DNA of 64,000 nt from Edaphobacter sp. GTDB lineage: Bacteria > Acidobacteriota > Terriglobia > Terriglobales > Acidobacteriaceae. The notes beneath the pieces were generated by a model. That model was not told the DNA's origin, did not search any database, and saw nothing but the letters and a program-made list of their open reading frames with translations. The stretch is taken from NCBI RefSeq assembly GCF_028283685.1, contig NZ_JAPWKF010000004.1, positions 1 through 64,000 on the forward strand, given 5' to 3'. Shown piece after piece: positions 9,320 to 18,430 of the stretch (its first letter is position 1; each line of letters starts with the position of its first letter). The translations under genes and the position numbers were made by a program.

Positions 9320-9625
9320 TTGAATCAAAAGGTTAAGAACCTGATCCAGAAGTTGGGCGAGGCGATCCATGAGACCGTCTCCGAATCAGAAGACATAGCC
9401 GGTGTCGTCAAGAATATCCGTGAAGAAGGCTTTGACGTTCTTCTGATGCTCGAGGCCACAATTGGCCTGAACGAAGTGGAAGACGCAGCCGATGAAGCAG
9501 AAGAGGTGACCGAAGAGACCGACGGCCCCTTCACCTCCAGTGACCTGAACTTCCTGAAATCTCTGCGCATCAGTGTCAGCGAGAGCGACAACGATGCGAT
9601 GACGGACGCTGACGCCGCCTCCTAA
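9320..9625 (+). CDS. Hypothetical acidic cytosolic protein
   Basis: A 101-residue acidic, helical protein without signal peptide or membrane segment. It begins MNQKVKNLIQKLGEAIHET, contains IREEGFDVLLMLEATIGL and a Glu-rich linker (VEDAADEAEEVTEETDG), then FTSSDLNFLKSLRISV. The TTG at 9320 is chosen because a GGAGG site lies 5 bases upstream. The reading frame is open to an ATG at 9191, but that extension is Cys/Arg-rich and unlike protein. The family is not recognised. It precedes glgC by 181 bases and may be unrelated to it. Confidence 0.75.
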   Translation: MNQKVKNLIQKLGEAIHETVSESEDIAGVVKNIREEGFDVLLMLEATIGLNEVEDAADEAEEVTEETDGPFTSSDLNFLKSLRISVSESDNDAMTDADAAS

Positions 9626-9806
9626 GGCGCTCAGTCACTTCAAGTTGGTTCAGGCAGGGGACTCGCAATGGGAACCCTGATCTCCATCTCGCGAGAAAAT
9701 CATCGCCACATGCTAGACTCACGTCTCGCTCCCACGACGCGCGTCCCTTTTTGTGCATCCCACAGACAGGGCGTCCTTCAAAGGACGGCTCTGAGGATTT
9801 GAAACG

Positions 9807-11066
9807 ATGAAAGATACTCTTGGTGTACTTCTCGCTGGTGGGGCTGGCGAACGACTCTTTCCTCTCACCCGGGACCGCGCAAAGCCCGCTGTACCCTTTG
9901 CCGGGCAGTACCGGATCATCGACATTACCCTGTCGAACTGCATTAACTCCGATCTGCGACGTGTTTACATTCTGACGCAGTACAAGGCGCTCTCTCTGAA
10001 CCGGCACATCCGCGAAGGATGGAGCTCGGTGGTGGGTTCCGAGTTAGGCGAATTCATCGAGATTCTTCCCCCTATGCAGCGTGTCTCCAAGTCCTGGTAC
10101 CAGGGCACGGCAGACGCCGTTTACCAGAACATCTACTCCATCGGCTCGGAGCAGCCGCGCTACGTGATCATCCTCTCGGGCGATCACATCTACAAGATGA
10201 ACTATGCCCTGATGCTGGAGCAGCATATCCAGAGCAAGGCGGATGTCACACTCGCGACCCTTCCGGTGGCTCCTACTGAGGTCGCCGCCTTTGGTGTCGT
10301 CGAGGTCTCCCGCAACGGCGAGGTGACCGGCTTTATCGAGAAGCCAAAGGAGACCAGCGTTCGCTCGCCCTTCAATCCCGATATGGTCGATGTCTCCATG
10401 GGCATCTACATCTTCAACACCGATGTACTGCTTCCGGAGCTGGTCAAGGACGCGGAAGATCCGCAGTCGAAGCATGACTTCGGCCATAACATCCTTCCCA
10501 ACCTGCTGGGCCGCTTCAAGATGATGGCCTACAACTTCGTCGACGAGAACAAGCAGAAGGCACTGTACTGGCGCGATGTCGGAACGCTCGAGGCGTACTA
10601 CGAGGCCAACATGGACATCGCCTCGGTCTCGCCGACGTTCAACCTGTACGACAAGAGCTGGCCGATGCGTACCCGGCCGTACCAGTATCCTCCGGCAAAG
10701 TTCGTCTTCGGCGAGCCCGGCCGTACCGGTATGGGTATCAACTCCATCGTCTCGGCAGGCTCGATCATCTCGGGAGCCGTCATCCGTAACTCAGTGCTCT
10801 CGCAGGATGTACGCGTGAACTCCTATGCGGATGTGGATTCGTCCATCATCTTCTCGCATGTCAACATTGGCAGGCATTGCCGTATTCGCCACGCCATTAT
10901 CGATCGCGACGTGCATATCCCGGACGGAACCGTGATCGGCTATGACTCGGAAGAGGATCGCAAGAACTACTTTGTCTCAGCGAGCGGACTGACCGTGGTG
11001 ACCCGTGATTACTCCATCTACGAGAACCCGGTCTCCCCGGGATTCCTACAGCAGGGCGGCTCGTAG
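9807..11066 (+). CDS. glgC: Glucose-1-phosphate adenylyltransferase (ADP-glucose pyrophosphorylase)
   Basis: Makes ADP-glucose from glucose 1-phosphate and ATP, the committed step of glycogen synthesis. 419 residues, the normal length. The nucleotide-binding signature LAGGAGERLFPLTRDRAKPA opens the Rossmann-like domain. It is followed by GQYRIIDITLSNCINS, WYQGTADAVYQN and LSGDHIYKMNY, and a C-terminal left-handed beta-helix from about residue 300 (NSIVSAGSIISGAVIRNSVL). No other glycogen gene is adjacent. A strong terminator follows. Confidence 0.96.
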   Translation: MKDTLGVLLAGGAGERLFPLTRDRAKPAVPFAGQYRIIDITLSNCINSDLRRVYILTQYKALSLNRHIREGWSSVVGSELGEFIEILPPMQRVSKSWYQGTADAVYQNIYSIGSEQPRYVIILSGDHIYKMNYALMLEQHIQSKADVTLATLPVAPTEVAAFGVVEVSRNGEVTGFIEKPKETSVRSPFNPDMVDVSMGIYIFNTDVLLPELVKDAEDPQSKHDFGHNILPNLLGRFKMMAYNFVDENKQKALYWRDVGTLEAYYEANMDIASVSPTFNLYDKSWPMRTRPYQYPPAKFVFGEPGRTGMGINSIVSAGSIISGAVIRNSVLSQDVRVNSYADVDSSIIFSHVNIGRHCRIRHAIIDRDVHIPDGTVIGYDSEEDRKNYFVSASGLTVVTRDYSIYENPVSPGFLQQGGS

Positions 11067-11101
11067 CCGCCACTGTGGGCTCGCAGATACGCGAAGGCAG
11101 G

Positions 11102-11143
11102 ACAAACAGAACGGCGACTCGAAGGAGTCGCCGTTCTGTTTGT
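11102..11143. terminator. Bidirectional intrinsic terminator
   Basis: A near-perfect 19-bp stem (ACAAACAGAACGGCGACTC and its complement) with a GAAG loop, T-rich on both flanks, between glgC and the convergent outer-membrane protein gene. Confidence 0.9.
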
Positions 11144-11182
11144 TTGGAAGCTGCTGCACGGCGGAGCAAGCCGCCTGGAGCG

Positions 11183-11962
11183 CTATCGCTTGCCGATGCG
11201 GTAGATCACGCCGCCCGAGATAGCGAAGAAGGTGCGTGTCTCGGTGCCAAAGTGCTCGAGCATCAGGTCGGGAGAGAGGCGGATCGCCCAGTTCTTCGAC
11301 TTGTTGATGTCCACGCTGGCACCCAGCGCGGAGACAAAGGCATTGCGGTTGGAGTAGAGGCCCACCTGCGGCAGGTAGACGTCAGGAATCTTCGCCGAAT
11401 TGATCGTGTGGTCGAAGCTGCCATGCGCCATACCGGCATAGGCGTGGTAGTTCAGCGCTGCATACTGGTTCTTGGGTCCGCGATACTGCACACCGCCCAT
11501 CACCATCTGCATGCCAACCAGCGCGCGGCCGTTGAAGTACGGATTCGGCTTCACCGGTGTCGTGCCCCACTCGCCACGCCACTCCGCGCCGATACCGAGG
11601 CGGGGCTTCGCCCACCAGGTTCCCAGCAGCTCGCCGCCGCCGAGATTCATGCGCTTCGGCAGGTCCTGGCCGGCCTGGAAGTTCATAAAGTTGATGCCGC
11701 CGTAGACCTCATACTTGTTGTCGTAGGTCACCGGGGCGATCGCACCGAACCGTGTCTTATGCGGGAACGGTGTATCTGTCGCCTGTCCAGCTGTTGACAT
11801 CGACGTCGACGTCGACGGTGCCTGCGTCTGTGTCTGCGCTTGTGCGAGACCGGCGCCAAAAGTTACCGTCATTGCCAATAAGCCCAAGCCGATACGGCCA
11901 GCCCACCGCGTTCCCCTTGCCTCCCGCGGCCACACAAATCCCTGCGTCTTCTTCTCCAACAT
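11183..11962 (-). CDS. Putative outer-membrane beta-barrel protein
   Basis: A 259-residue exported protein. The N-terminus is basic and followed by a hydrophobic segment (GLGLLAMTVTFGAGLAQAQ) that looks like a long signal peptide. A low-complexity Gln/Thr/Ser linker follows, then alternating amphipathic strands rich in Tyr, Phe and Gly (YEVYGGINFMNFQAG, ELLGTWWAKPRLGIGAEW), ending SGGVIYRIGKR. This matches small 8-10-strand barrels of the OmpA/opacity type, but no specific family is evident. The ATG at 11962 with an AGGAG site is preferred to the TTG one codon earlier. Confidence 0.7.
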   Translation of the reverse strand: MLEKKTQGFVWPREARGTRWAGRIGLGLLAMTVTFGAGLAQAQTQTQAPSTSTSMSTAGQATDTPFPHKTRFGAIAPVTYDNKYEVYGGINFMNFQAGQDLPKRMNLGGGELLGTWWAKPRLGIGAEWRGEWGTTPVKPNPYFNGRALVGMQMVMGGVQYRGPKNQYAALNYHAYAGMAHGSFDHTINSAKIPDVYLPQVGLYSNRNAFVSALGASVDINKSKNWAIRLSPDLMLEHFGTETRTFFAISGGVIYRIGKR

Positions 11963-12189
11963 CAAACTCCTGCTTTTCGCTTACCCTTCCAAGATATAAC
12001 GTTCGGCCCCTATCGTGCTCCTGTAGAGGACTGCGAATTGCGCATTCCTGTCATCTCATCCCCTGACGGCCCAACGCATTCTCCGCAGAAGAAGCGGAGG
12101 CAGACCATCTCCACCCATCCCTTTCCTGTGCGACAATTGTCTTGCCGCCGTCTGCCCAGCGCAGAGCGGTTCTGCAAGGGAGACTTCGT

Positions 12190-12399
12190 ATGGGCGATCT
12201 ATTCCAACCAACACATCTCATGATTATCGCGGTCATCGTGATCGTGCTCTTTGGCGGCAAGAAGCTGCCTGAGCTCGGCAAGGGACTCGGCGAGGGCCTC
12301 AAGGGCTTCAAGGACGGCATGAAGGGCGTAGCCGACGACGTCAACAAGCCTGCCGACGCGCATACCGTTACACCGAAGCCTGAAGAGACGGCCAAGTAA
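12190..12399 (+). CDS. tatA: Twin-arginine translocase subunit TatA
   Basis: A 69-residue Tat pore-forming subunit. It has one N-terminal membrane helix (HLMIIAVIVIVLFG), the conserved FGGKKLPELGKGLGEGLKGFK hinge and amphipathic helix, and a short charged tail. Start at the ATG at 12190 (MGDLF) after an AGGGAG site; the upstream open frame does not resemble TatA. tatB and tatC are not nearby. Confidence 0.93.
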   Translation: MGDLFQPTHLMIIAVIVIVLFGGKKLPELGKGLGEGLKGFKDGMKGVADDVNKPADAHTVTPKPEETAK

Positions 12400-12466
12400 T
12401 CCGGTGCGGTGGGGAGCGACCCTCCCCGCCGGCATCTCTGTTTTCCTTCGTTTTACCCCCTAAACG

Positions 12467-13273
12467 ATGAAAATTAAATCGCCCTACCTGGTGAAGCCGC
12501 GCGCAAAGATCAAGCTGTCGCGGATCGATGCCAGCGTTACAGGCGGATTTAAGAGCCATGCCGCCGCCGAAGAGATCCTCGTCGAGCACAGGAACCATCT
12601 CATCGCGTTGCAGGAGGTCTTTAACGCCAGCCAGAAAAAGGCGTTGCTGATCGTTTTGCAGGGAATGGACACGGGCGGAAAAGACGGTGCGATCAGCCAC
12701 ATCTTCTCCGGCGTCAATCCGCAGGGATGTGATGTGGCCGCCTTCAAGCCGCCAACTCCTCTCGAGGAGCGGCATGACTTTCTCTGGCGTATTCACTCCC
12801 AGGTGCCCCCGCGCGGCATGATTCAGATCTTCAACCGCTCTCATTACGAGGATATCCTCGTCCCATCGGTACATAAGTTATTGCCACCAAAGGACATAAA
12901 GCGCCGCCTGGAGAATATCCGCGCCTTTGAGTCCATCCTGGCCGATAACGACGTTCTGATGTTGAAGTTCTTCCTTCACATATCCCGGAAGGAACAGACG
13001 TCCCGCCTGCAGTCGCGCATCGATACCCCGGAAAAGCACTGGAAGCTCTCGGAGGGCGACTTCCAGGAGCGGAAGTACTGGGATCAGTACCAGCAGGCCT
13101 ACGAGGAGCTGCTACCGGCGACCAGCACCAAGCATGCCCCCTGGTTCATCATTCCGGCGGACCATAAGTGGTACCGCAACGTGGTGATCTCCCAGATTCT
13201 CGTCGATCTGATGACCTCGTTGAATCTCACCTTTCCTGAGCCGACGATGGACGCCAGCAAGATCAAGCTGTAG
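12467..13273 (+). CDS. PPK2-family polyphosphate:nucleotide phosphotransferase
   Basis: A 268-residue kinase that transfers phosphate between polyphosphate and nucleotides. It has the PPK2 Walker A motif QGMDTGGKDG (residues 65-74), a Walker B-like NRSHYEDILV (Asp at residue 129), the lid segment HISRKEQTSRLQSRIDTPEKHWK and the WFIIPADHKWYRN motif near the C-terminus. The length and motifs fit the single-domain enzymes; the class and the preferred direction (NTP synthesis or use) cannot be read from the sequence. It starts 67 bases after tatA. Confidence 0.92.
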   Translation: MKIKSPYLVKPRAKIKLSRIDASVTGGFKSHAAAEEILVEHRNHLIALQEVFNASQKKALLIVLQGMDTGGKDGAISHIFSGVNPQGCDVAAFKPPTPLEERHDFLWRIHSQVPPRGMIQIFNRSHYEDILVPSVHKLLPPKDIKRRLENIRAFESILADNDVLMLKFFLHISRKEQTSRLQSRIDTPEKHWKLSEGDFQERKYWDQYQQAYEELLPATSTKHAPWFIIPADHKWYRNVVISQILVDLMTSLNLTFPEPTMDASKIKL

Positions 13274-13311
13274 GCAGGATGCTTCGCCTGTAAAGTATTT
13301 ATTTGCAATAT

Positions 13312-14193
13312 CTAGAGGGTGATCATTATGACTGCGACCGCAGCGATCGCCATTCCGATCCCCTGGCGCCGGGTAGGACGTTCATGGAGCGTCCATGCCG
13401 CCAGCAGGATGGTCGAGGCAGGGTAAAGCGAGGCCAGCACAGAGGCGACATCGAGGCGGCCAGCGCGTGTTGCCGCCATAAAGAGCAGGTTTCCGGTCGT
13501 ATCCCCGAAAGCCGTTGCCAGGCCCCAGAGAATTGCCTTCTTCGGCAGCCAGATCTTCCGCATCCCGCGGTCTTTTGCGGTCAGAGCCATGCCGAGGACC
13601 ATTGTCGATCCGAGCAGTACGCTGGTCAGTCTTGCCGTGGCCATGGGCCATACCAGCCCGGCGGCAGCGGCGTATTTCAGGGCGACAAAGTAGATTCCGA
13701 AGCCTGCCCCTGAGGCTACCGCCAGCCACATTGTGCCAGCGGAGGCGGGTGTAGCCTCGGGATTCTCACCGGCTGCGATCAGCCAGATGGCAGAGCCTGC
13801 GATGACGAAGCCAACCAGAGTCATCCAGCCGGGACGTCCATCGTGGGCGATGGCCACAGTCGAAGGAATCGCCGCGGCCAGAAGGCCGCTGACGGCAGCC
13901 GAGGCCCCCATCGCACCCCGGGAGAGGGCGATGTAAAACATCGTGACGGAGAGGCATCCCATAGCGCCGGACAGTATGCTCCAGCCCAGCGCGGCACCGT
14001 GCGGAAGGGCGTCTCCGCGCAATAGGCCGATGATCGTCAGCACCAGGAGGCTGGAGGCGTGGCTGGTCATCACCACGCGCAACGCGCCCGGTACGGAGCT
14101 GCCGGAGTGTTTTGCTCCCATGCCGCCAGCAAAATCGCCGCCGCCCCATAGGACGGCGGCGGCCAGCGCCAACAATGCGTTTGCCTGAAGCAT
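13312..14193 (-). CDS. EamA/DMT-superfamily transporter
   Basis: A 293-residue integral membrane protein with ten predicted helices in two EamA-like halves. It starts MLQANALLALAAAVLWGGGDF, the DMT N-terminal helix. The second half contains the SVLASLYPASTILLAAWTLHERP motif typical of EamA domains, with a conserved E near the end of helix 9. Substrate unknown. It converges with the PPK2 gene and lies 8 bases downstream of the VWFA protein gene on the same strand. Confidence 0.88.
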   Translation of the reverse strand: MLQANALLALAAAVLWGGGDFAGGMGAKHSGSSVPGALRVVMTSHASSLLVLTIIGLLRGDALPHGAALGWSILSGAMGCLSVTMFYIALSRGAMGASAAVSGLLAAAIPSTVAIAHDGRPGWMTLVGFVIAGSAIWLIAAGENPEATPASAGTMWLAVASGAGFGIYFVALKYAAAAGLVWPMATARLTSVLLGSTMVLGMALTAKDRGMRKIWLPKKAILWGLATAFGDTTGNLLFMAATRAGRLDVASVLASLYPASTILLAAWTLHERPTRRQGIGMAIAAVAVIMITL

Positions 14194-14201
14194 TCTTCGT
14201 C

Positions 14202-15512
14202 TTATTTGTGCTGAATGATGTTCTCCGGGCCTGAATCACTCGCCGTCGGGAAGTAGCCCTTTTTGGCGATCACGGTCAGGTTCGGGCGCATCACGCGCAG
14301 TTCCAGCGTACGGTACTTGCCGTCGATGAACGGCTCATGCGAGTAGTAGCCGACGGTGTACTGCGTCCGGACTTCCTCGAAGATCTTCTGGAAGCTCTCC
14401 TCGATGCCCTTCTGACGAAGCTCGGCCTCCAGATTGCCTCCGGTCGCGTCCTTGTAGGCGATCAGCGCGTTGTCGCGCATCGTCAACGGGAGGTGGATCT
14501 TATCCAGGTAGCCGATGACCGGCATGGAGGAGTCACCCACCAGCGTGCCATATACCGCAATCTTGTTGGTCTGCAGGTAGCGGATGACGTCCTTCATCTT
14601 CGCCTGAGAGCCGTACTCCTTGCCGTCGCTGATCACGTAGACGATGCGGCGGCGGCCCTTGCCAGCCTTGGCGGTTGTCTTCGCCGCTTCCAGGATGGCG
14701 TCGTTGAGCGTGTGAATTTCCTTTGGAACCTTCAGTTCAATGGCCTGACTGTTGCGGACCGGAGCCGTATTGGGATCGAAGACCTTGCCGTTCAGCTCAT
14801 TGGTCTGCGACATGGGACCGCCCATGTTCATGTAGGTCTCGCGTCCCGGGGCCTTTGCGCGCTCCAGGGCGAAGTTCAGGCGGGCACTCTGCGATCCGGT
14901 AAAGTCGGTCAGCTTGCGGGGGCCGTTGTTGTAGGTGAAGACCGCAACCTCGTCGTATGGGGCAAAGGCACCCTGCAGCGCGGCGAGCGAATTATTCACC
15001 TTCGTCATGTTGTCCTGGGTCAGGCTCTGGTCGACGACGATGGCCACGGACAGCGGCATGGGGTCGGTGGTAAAGATTGCCGGACGCTGCGGCACGTTGT
15101 TCTCGTAGATCTTCACCTCGCGCCAGGTGAGGCCTGGCACCAGACGCTGTTTGTTGTCCTTTACGGTAAAGGGCACTTCGACGAAGTTGGTGCGCACGAC
15201 CAGCTTAAAGGCCTCGGCACTGGAGTCTGGCGGAGGACCATCGTCATCCGGGGTCTTCTGGTCAGCTGCCGGAGTCGAAGGCAATTGAGAGGGGGTTGCC
15301 GCTGCCTGATCCGCAGGCGTGGCGCCATCGTTGGAGGTTGGCGTGGTCCCCATGCCAGGACGAACCGAATTCACTGTAGGCAGGCCGACCTGCGGCCTGG
15401 GCGCATCGGGAATCTGCTGAGCGGCCGAGGCCTCTTCGGTCGTCGTCTGTTGCGCCTGCTGCCCCAGCGTCATGAACGCCAGCGCTCCTGCCAATATGCT
15501 GTGCCTTACCAC
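14202..15512 (-). CDS. Secreted VWFA-related protein (acidobacterial type)
   Basis: A 436-residue exported protein with a signal peptide (VRHSILAGALAFMTLGQQA). A Pro/Thr/Ala-rich linker follows, then the acidobacterial VWFA-related domain: VPFTVKDNKQRLVPGLTWREVKIYENN, the MIDAS-like segment SVAIVVDQSLTQDN, and RRIVYVISDGKEYGSQAK. In canonical VWFA domains the MIDAS is DxSxS; here it is DQSLT, so metal binding may be altered. The C-terminus ends with the family's TVGYYSHEP...YRTLELRV...AKKGYFP pattern. A GTG at 15512 behind a GGGGG site is the likely start. It is divergent from a second member of the family. Confidence 0.85.
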   Translation of the reverse strand: MVRHSILAGALAFMTLGQQAQQTTTEEASAAQQIPDAPRPQVGLPTVNSVRPGMGTTPTSNDGATPADQAAATPSQLPSTPAADQKTPDDDGPPPDSSAEAFKLVVRTNFVEVPFTVKDNKQRLVPGLTWREVKIYENNVPQRPAIFTTDPMPLSVAIVVDQSLTQDNMTKVNNSLAALQGAFAPYDEVAVFTYNNGPRKLTDFTGSQSARLNFALERAKAPGRETYMNMGGPMSQTNELNGKVFDPNTAPVRNSQAIELKVPKEIHTLNDAILEAAKTTAKAGKGRRRIVYVISDGKEYGSQAKMKDVIRYLQTNKIAVYGTLVGDSSMPVIGYLDKIHLPLTMRDNALIAYKDATGGNLEAELRQKGIEESFQKIFEEVRTQYTVGYYSHEPFIDGKYRTLELRVMRPNLTVIAKKGYFPTASDSGPENIIQHK

Positions 15513-15744
15513 GTAAAACCCCCGTACCTGTGCGACTGGCGCCGGAGAGTGCCCAGCGCTGCCAGTTACCAGAGTACCAGCGCCGGCTTCCATCGGCTAT
15601 CCCGTTCCACACCTGTACCGTAGGACGCTTCGGCATGGTCGGACGTTGCGCTTGAGATGCGAGGAAAGCCAGTTCCTTTTCGATTGCCGGGGCAAACGGA
15701 GCTTTTCCGCTGACCTGCAGGCGACTAAGCTCGTCTATAACGTC

Positions 15745-16788
15745 ATGCGCACACCTGCCTGCCTCTCTGTCGCCCTGTTGACTGTCTTTTTCGGCCTCGC
15801 GGCCGCTCCGGGACTTCGCGCCCAGGAGGCCCCTTCGCCCGGCGGCCCGCCCCCGGAGAGCGATGCCCCCTCACAGCCGGTCGATATCGGAGAGACCCAG
15901 ACGCTGAAGGTCAACGTCAACCTGGTCAACCTCTTCTTCTCCGTCCGCGACAAGAACGGCTTCATCACCAATCTGCACAAGGACGACTGCCAGATCTTCG
16001 AGGACAAGGCCGAGCAGAAGGTGAAGAACTTTACCCAGGAAAAAAATCTGCCGCTGACCATCGGCATTCTGCTGGACACCAGCGGGAGTCAGCAGAATGT
16101 TCTGCCACTGGAGCAGGAAGCCGGAGCGCAATTTTTGAAGGATGTCCTGACGCCCAAGGATGAGGCCTTCCTCATTTCTTTCGACATCAACGTCGATCTG
16201 CTGGCCGATTACACCAATTCACCGCGCGAGATTAAGCGGGCGCTCGATAAAGCCTCGATCAACACCGGCGCAACATACGGTTCGGTGACCGGCAACGGCT
16301 CGCCTCGCGGAACGCTGCTGTACGATGCCGTCTACCTTGCTGCCCATGACAAACTGCACCAGGAGGCCGGGCGCAAGATTCTCATCATCCTGACCGACGG
16401 ACAGGACCAGGGGTCGCAGGAGAACCTGAAGTCTTCCATCGAAGCGGCGCAGAAGTCGAACGCCATCGTCTACGTCATTCTGATTGCCGATCGCGGATTT
16501 TATGGCGGTATGGGAGGCTTTGGTTACACGGGGGCCGGAGACATGGACCGTTTGGCGAAGGAGACGGGCGGACGCGTCATCAATGTCGGCAACAACGGCA
16601 AGAAGCTCGAGGACGCCTTCAATCAGATTCAGGATGAGCTGCGTACACAATATCTCGCCAGTTATACGCCGACGAATCTGAAGCTGGACGGAACCTTCCG
16701 CACACTGAACATCACCTGCGGCAAGGACACCAAGGTTCAGGCTCGCAAAGGCTACTACGCGCTGGCTGACAGCCTGGGCAATGAGTAA
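15745..16788 (+). CDS. Secreted VWFA-related protein (acidobacterial type)
   Basis: A 347-residue exported protein with signal peptide MRTPACLSVALLTVFFGLAA and a Pro-rich linker. The VWFA-related domain follows: VNLVNLFFSVRDKNGFITNL, FEDKAEQKVKNF, the complete MIDAS motif ILLDTSGSQQN (DTSGS) and KILIILTDGQDQGSQ. It ends with the family signature TQYLASYTPTNLKLDGTFRTL...ARKGYYA. These proteins are numerous in Acidobacteriota; they are thought to mediate extracytoplasmic binding, and no specific role is established. A hairpin terminator follows. Confidence 0.88.
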   Translation: MRTPACLSVALLTVFFGLAAAPGLRAQEAPSPGGPPPESDAPSQPVDIGETQTLKVNVNLVNLFFSVRDKNGFITNLHKDDCQIFEDKAEQKVKNFTQEKNLPLTIGILLDTSGSQQNVLPLEQEAGAQFLKDVLTPKDEAFLISFDINVDLLADYTNSPREIKRALDKASINTGATYGSVTGNGSPRGTLLYDAVYLAAHDKLHQEAGRKILIILTDGQDQGSQENLKSSIEAAQKSNAIVYVILIADRGFYGGMGGFGYTGAGDMDRLAKETGGRVINVGNNGKKLEDAFNQIQDELRTQYLASYTPTNLKLDGTFRTLNITCGKDTKVQARKGYYALADSLGNE

Positions 16789-16804
16789 TACAGAGAAGCA
16801 AAGG

Positions 16805-16841
16805 CGTCAGCGAGTCAGCATGAAGACTCGCTGACGTACTT
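16805..16841 (+). terminator. Intrinsic terminator after the VWFA gene
   Basis: A 12-bp perfect stem (CGTCAGCGAGTC / GACTCGCTGACG, loop of 8 bases) followed by TACTTTT. It lies between the convergent VWFA gene and hisA. Confidence 0.8.
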
Positions 16842-17543
16842 TTAAGCTTCGATCGCTCCCGAGTAGACGGCCATGCCTGCGACGGCATCGACGCCCATCT
16901 GGTCGAGCGAATCAATCTCGGCGCGTTCCTTGATGCCACCCGCAACGATCAGCTGCTTGGCCGTGGTCGCACGCAGAATCGCTGCGACGTCGATGGGGAA
17001 GCCCGTCATGGTGCCTTCGGTATCGACGTGGGTGTAGAGGAAGGCGGCGCAAAAGTCTTCAAGCCAGGTGACGGCCTCTTCCGGCGTCAGCGCGACGTTT
17101 TCCTTCCAGCCGCGCACGGCGACCTGTCCGCCCTTGGTGTCGACGGAGAAGACCAGCTGCTCCTCGCCGAGCGTATCGCGCAGCTTTGCGGCGAAGTCGA
17201 GATTGATGAGCGGATGACGCTTGCGGTCGGCCTCGTTATCGCCTCCGAACAAAGACGATCCGTAGATGACGCGCTTCGCTCCAAGGTCGAGCATGTGCTG
17301 TCCGTCTTCGGCGGTACGCAGGCCGCCGCCCACCTGGCAGGGCAGTTTCGAGGTGAACTGCGAGATCAGATCGGCGTTGGAGCCCTGCCGCATCGCGGCA
17401 TCGAGGTCGATCAACTGCACGAGCGGGTATTTGCTGAAACGGTCGATCCAGTAGTCGAAGTCGTCGAAGGCAAGCTTGAGCTTTTCGCCCTGAACGAGCT
17501 GGACGATACGGCCGCCCATGAGGTCAATCGAAGGTATCAACAT
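16842..17543 (-). CDS. hisA: Phosphoribosylformimino-5-aminoimidazole carboxamide ribotide isomerase
   Basis: Fourth step of histidine synthesis (ProFAR to PRFAR). 233 residues, a half-barrel duplicate TIM barrel. It has MLIPSIDLMGGRIVQLVQGE with the catalytic Asp at residue 7, QVGGGLRTAEDGQHML, HVDTEGTMTG and VAGGIKERAEIDSL. It is the last gene of the his operon, 107 bases after hisF; the gap carries a palindromic intergenic repeat. Confidence 0.95.
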   Translation of the reverse strand: MLIPSIDLMGGRIVQLVQGEKLKLAFDDFDYWIDRFSKYPLVQLIDLDAAMRQGSNADLISQFTSKLPCQVGGGLRTAEDGQHMLDLGAKRVIYGSSLFGGDNEADRKRHPLINLDFAAKLRDTLGEEQLVFSVDTKGGQVAVRGWKENVALTPEEAVTWLEDFCAAFLYTHVDTEGTMTGFPIDVAAILRATTAKQLIVAGGIKERAEIDSLDQMGVDAVAGMAVYSGAIEA

Positions 17544-17598
17544 TGCGGTAAAGTCTCTCCTGTTTCCATTTGCTTTTGGGGCTCAAGCCTCTTGAGTT

Positions 17599-17628
17599 GT
17601 CATTCCGCAGCACAGCGGAGGAATCTGC
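17599..17628. repeat. Palindromic intergenic repeat (GTCATTCCG...GAGGAATCTGC type), copy 1
   Basis: Between hisF and hisA the sequence GTCATTCCGC, a short loop and GCGGAGGAATCTGC form an imperfect palindrome. A related copy lies between hisG and hisD at 22679-22716, in the opposite orientation. Elements beginning GTCATTCCGA and ending GAGGAATCT are a familiar dispersed type in many genomes, including Acidobacteriota. Confidence 0.7.
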
Positions 17629-17650
17629 TTTTTGCCGTTGCGTCCTGCGA

Positions 17651-18430
17651 TCAGCAGGGCAAGCGTACCGGAATGCCGGCCCGCTGCAACTCTGCTTTGA
17701 GGTCTCGTGAATCCGTCACGCCGAAGTGGAAGATGCTTGCAGCCAGAGCGGCATCGGCCTTGCCGCGTCCGAAGACCTCGGCGAAGTGAGCGGCGGAGCC
17801 TGCGCCTCCGCTGGCGATGACGGGGATCTGCACGGCTTCGGAGACGCGCGCGGTCAGCTCGCAATCGAAGCCGGAGCGCATGCCGTCGGTGTTCATACTG
17901 GTCAGCAGAATCTCGCCTGCGCCACGCTGCTCGGCCTCGCGTGCCCAATCGACCACCTTGCGGCCGGTAGGTTTGCGGCCACCGGCGACGTAGACCTCGG
18001 CGTCGCCAACGGGGTCGGAGGAGTTTTCAGCGCGGCGTGCGTCGATGGCGACGATGACGGCCTGCGCGCCGAAGCTCGAGCCGATCTCGCCGATCAGCTC
18101 TGGCCGCGCGATGGCGGAGGAGTTGATGCTCACCTTGTCGGCGCCTGCGTCGAAGACAGCGGCAGCGTCTTCGGCGGAGCGGATGCCGCCGCCGACGGTG
18201 AAGGGAACGAAGAGCTCGGCGGCGGTGCGCTTTACGGTGTCGAGCAAGGTGCCGCGGCCTTCATGCGTGGCGGTGATATCGAGCAGGACGATCTCATCCG
18301 CGCCTGCAGCGGCGTGACGGTGCGCGAGTTCGGCGGGGTCGCCTGCGTCGATGATATCGACGAACTGGATGCCCTTGACGACGCGTCCGTCACGCACGTC
18401 GAGGCAGGCGATGATGCGCTTGGTCAGCAT
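17651..18430 (-). CDS. hisF: Imidazole glycerol phosphate synthase cyclase subunit
   Basis: Cyclase subunit that uses ammonia from HisH to convert PRFAR to IGP and AICAR. 259 residues. It shows the typical [20 protein letters not shown] start (catalytic Asp at residue 11), [21 protein letters not shown] and [17 protein letters not shown] (second catalytic Asp), and [15 protein letters not shown]. Its ATG overlaps the end of the upstream lipoyl-like gene by 7 bases, so translation is likely coupled. Confidence 0.97.
   Translation of the reverse strand: MLTKRIIACLDVRDGRVVKGIQFVDIIDAGDPAELAHRHAAAGADEIVLLDITATHEGRGTLLDTVKRTAAELFVPFTVGGGIRSAEDAAAVFDAGADKVSINSSAIARPELIGEIGSSFGAQAVIVAIDARRAENSSDPVGDAEVYVAGGRKPTGRKVVDWAREAEQRGAGEILLTSMNTDGMRSGFDCELTARVSEAVQIPVIASGGAGSAAHFAEVFGRGKADAALAASIFHFGVTDSRDLKAELQRAGIPVRLPC

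Noticed and set aside
11797..11817. GACGTC-type tandem repeat
   Set aside because: It encodes the Ser/Thr linker of the outer-membrane protein and is simple coding repetition.
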